This document shows positions 16,048 to 16,765 of a DNA stretch of 16,765 nt, piece after piece; position 1 is the stretch's first letter; the number at the start of each line of letters is the position of its first letter. The notes under the pieces are model-generated. The model saw only the letters and a list, made by a program, of their open reading frames with translations. It did no database searches and had not been told where the DNA came from. A program made the translations under genes and the position numbers. Source of the stretch: JAWXCF01 sp034440515. GTDB taxonomy: Bacteria > Bacteroidota > Bacteroidia > CAILMK01. The stretch is from the NCBI GenBank assembly GCA_034440515.1, contig JAWXCF010000051.1:1-16765 (forward strand), in the 5' to 3' direction.

Positions 16048-16469
16048 TTTGTAAGTAGTTTTAGACCTTTAGCCAAATTAATGGATATATAGCCTAAGGA
16101 TTCTAAATTAGTAATAGTAGTATTAATCTTCTAATTTTAATCTACGTTTAATCTAACCTAAAGGTTGCATTAAATTTAATATAAGTAAGCTTACCTAGTG
16201 TTATATGAAGTAAGTGTTGAATCGTATTTGATGAATACGATATGCCTTTAAACGGTAGTTTATATAATTTTTGTTATTTTAGTTTAACTTTTCTTGATTT
16301 AATCTTGCAACCATTGAAAAATTAACGTTAATTTCTAAACTTAATAAAAGTTCACTTATTTTAAAAATAATCATTTTAAAGTAGTACCATATTAAAATCA
16401 ATGCTAAATTGCAATGTGAAATTAAAGAGGATTTCTCGATTTTGCTACTAATTTTTTTAACCCGTTTAT
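16048..16469. other. 422-base divergent intergenic region between two paralogous surface-protein genes
   Basis: This region is very AT-rich, with no credible frame on either strand and no RNA gene I recognise. It must hold the promoters of both genes, but no exact TAnnTTTG box is found in either direction. The nearest for the minus gene is TTAATTTG (16074-16081, one mismatch), 26 bases upstream of its ATG. A perfect 8-bp dyad lies at 16221-16241. Its length is larger than the 41-133-base divergent gaps elsewhere in the window, leaving room for regulator sites or a small RNA. Confidence 0.6.
16221..16241. promoter_or_regulatory. Perfect 8-bp dyad (ATCGTATT-N5-AATACGAT), possible operator
   Basis: ATCGTATT (16221-16228) and AATACGAT (16234-16241) are perfect inverse complements around TGATG. 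No T tract follows, so it is not a usual terminator. It lies between two divergent surface-protein genes, in the upstream region of both. A dimeric regulator could bind here, but that is inference from symmetry and position only. Confidence 0.35.
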
Positions 16470-16765
16470 ATGAATTTATTATTACTTAAACAATTAAGCT
16501 TTAGCATTCAGAAGAATGTTAAGGGTGTAGGTGTCGCTGCTGTAATGGCGGTGGCATTGTTAGGTGGTGGCAATGCCAGTGCGCAAGCATTGAGCGGAAC
16601 CTACACCATTTGCGCATCGGGCTGTAGCTACAGCACGATAGGAGCCGCAGTGACTGACCTAAAATCTAAAGGTATCAGTGCTGCTGTAACATTTAACATT
16701 GGTGCTGGTAACTGGAATGAAGGTATATCTTTTACTTCTGGAGTTACTGGTTCATCAGCCGCTAA
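16470..16765 (+). CDS. N-terminus of a second beta-helix-type secreted surface protein (paralogue), cut by window edge
   Basis: The frame is open from ATG 16470 to the right edge (98 full codons). It has a long signal region (core VGVAAVMAVALLGGGNASA), then QALSGTYTICASGCSYSTIG, AAVTDLKSKGISAAVTFNIG and GVTGSS. This aligns directly with the mature start of the divergent 1667-residue protein (QALSGSYTICASGCNYST, AVTDLTTKGVSGPVTFNLS, AITGASS), so the two are paralogues by duplication of at least the N-terminal module. By analogy it is probably another large T9SS cargo protein, but its C-terminus is outside the window. Base composition differs: by hand count the 120 bases 16561-16680 have 63 G+C, against 46 in 15841-15960 of the paralogue. 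Confidence 0.85.
   Translation, partial: MNLLLLKQLSFSIQKNVKGVGVAAVMAVALLGGGNASAQALSGTYTICASGCSYSTIGAAVTDLKSKGISAAVTFNIGAGNWNEGISFTSGVTGSSAA

Noticed and set aside
1..16765. Search for tRNA, rRNA, CRISPR arrays, transposases, phage genes, toxin-antitoxin or defence modules
   Set aside because: No cloverleaf with a GTTCRA-type arm, no regularly spaced repeats, no transposase or recombinase motifs and no toxin/antitoxin pairs were visible on either strand.

Overview
The window is AT-rich DNA from a member of the Bacteroidota, most likely a free-living lineage near Chitinophagia/Sphingobacteriia; the exact genus cannot be read from it. The evidence is two proteins with type IX secretion (T9SS) C-terminal sorting domains, starts without Shine-Dalgarno sequences, several matches to the Bacteroidota -7 promoter box TAnnTTTG, a fused alpha/beta 2-oxoacid dehydrogenase E1, and the C-terminal scrap of a TonB-dependent receptor. 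I found no rRNA, tRNA, CRISPR array, insertion sequence or phage gene.

Layout. (1) 1-1882: a large secreted T9SS cargo protein (minus strand, cut by the left edge just inside its sorting domain). It is divergent from a small secreted six-cysteine protein of unknown function, which ends at a hairpin shared with the next gene. (2) 1935-4499: an NAD(P)-binding SDR-type protein (minus), divergent from an ArnT/PMT-like multi-pass glycosyltransferase (plus). (3) 4500-4984: a gene-free stretch holding the decayed 3' end of a TonB-dependent receptor gene and its likely terminator. (4) 4985-9727: housekeeping block. The fused E1 gene (minus) is divergent from the pssA-purS pair (plus: phosphatidylserine synthesis, purine synthesis). 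That pair runs head-on, with a 3-base gap, into mlaE-mlaF (minus: lipid-transport ABC permease and ATPase). (5) 9814-10806: a family 2 glycosyltransferase (minus) with a TTG start. (6) 10987-16047: a strong terminator and a 1667-residue mosaic surface protein (minus) made of a beta-helix region, PKD-like, CUB, GEVED and five DUF5011-like modules plus a T9SS sorting domain. (7) 16048-16765: a 422-base intergenic region and then the first 98 codons (plus) of a divergent paralogue of the mosaic protein.

The genes form no single pathway. Themes are envelope building (PssA, MlaEF, two glycosyltransferases) and T9SS-exported surface proteins, with unrelated metabolism (E1, PurS) between them. I see no convincing new defence, mobile or signalling system. 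The points most worth a second look are the receptor relic, the divergent paralogue pair with contrasting base composition, the small cysteine-rich secreted protein, and start-site corrections implied by promoter boxes.
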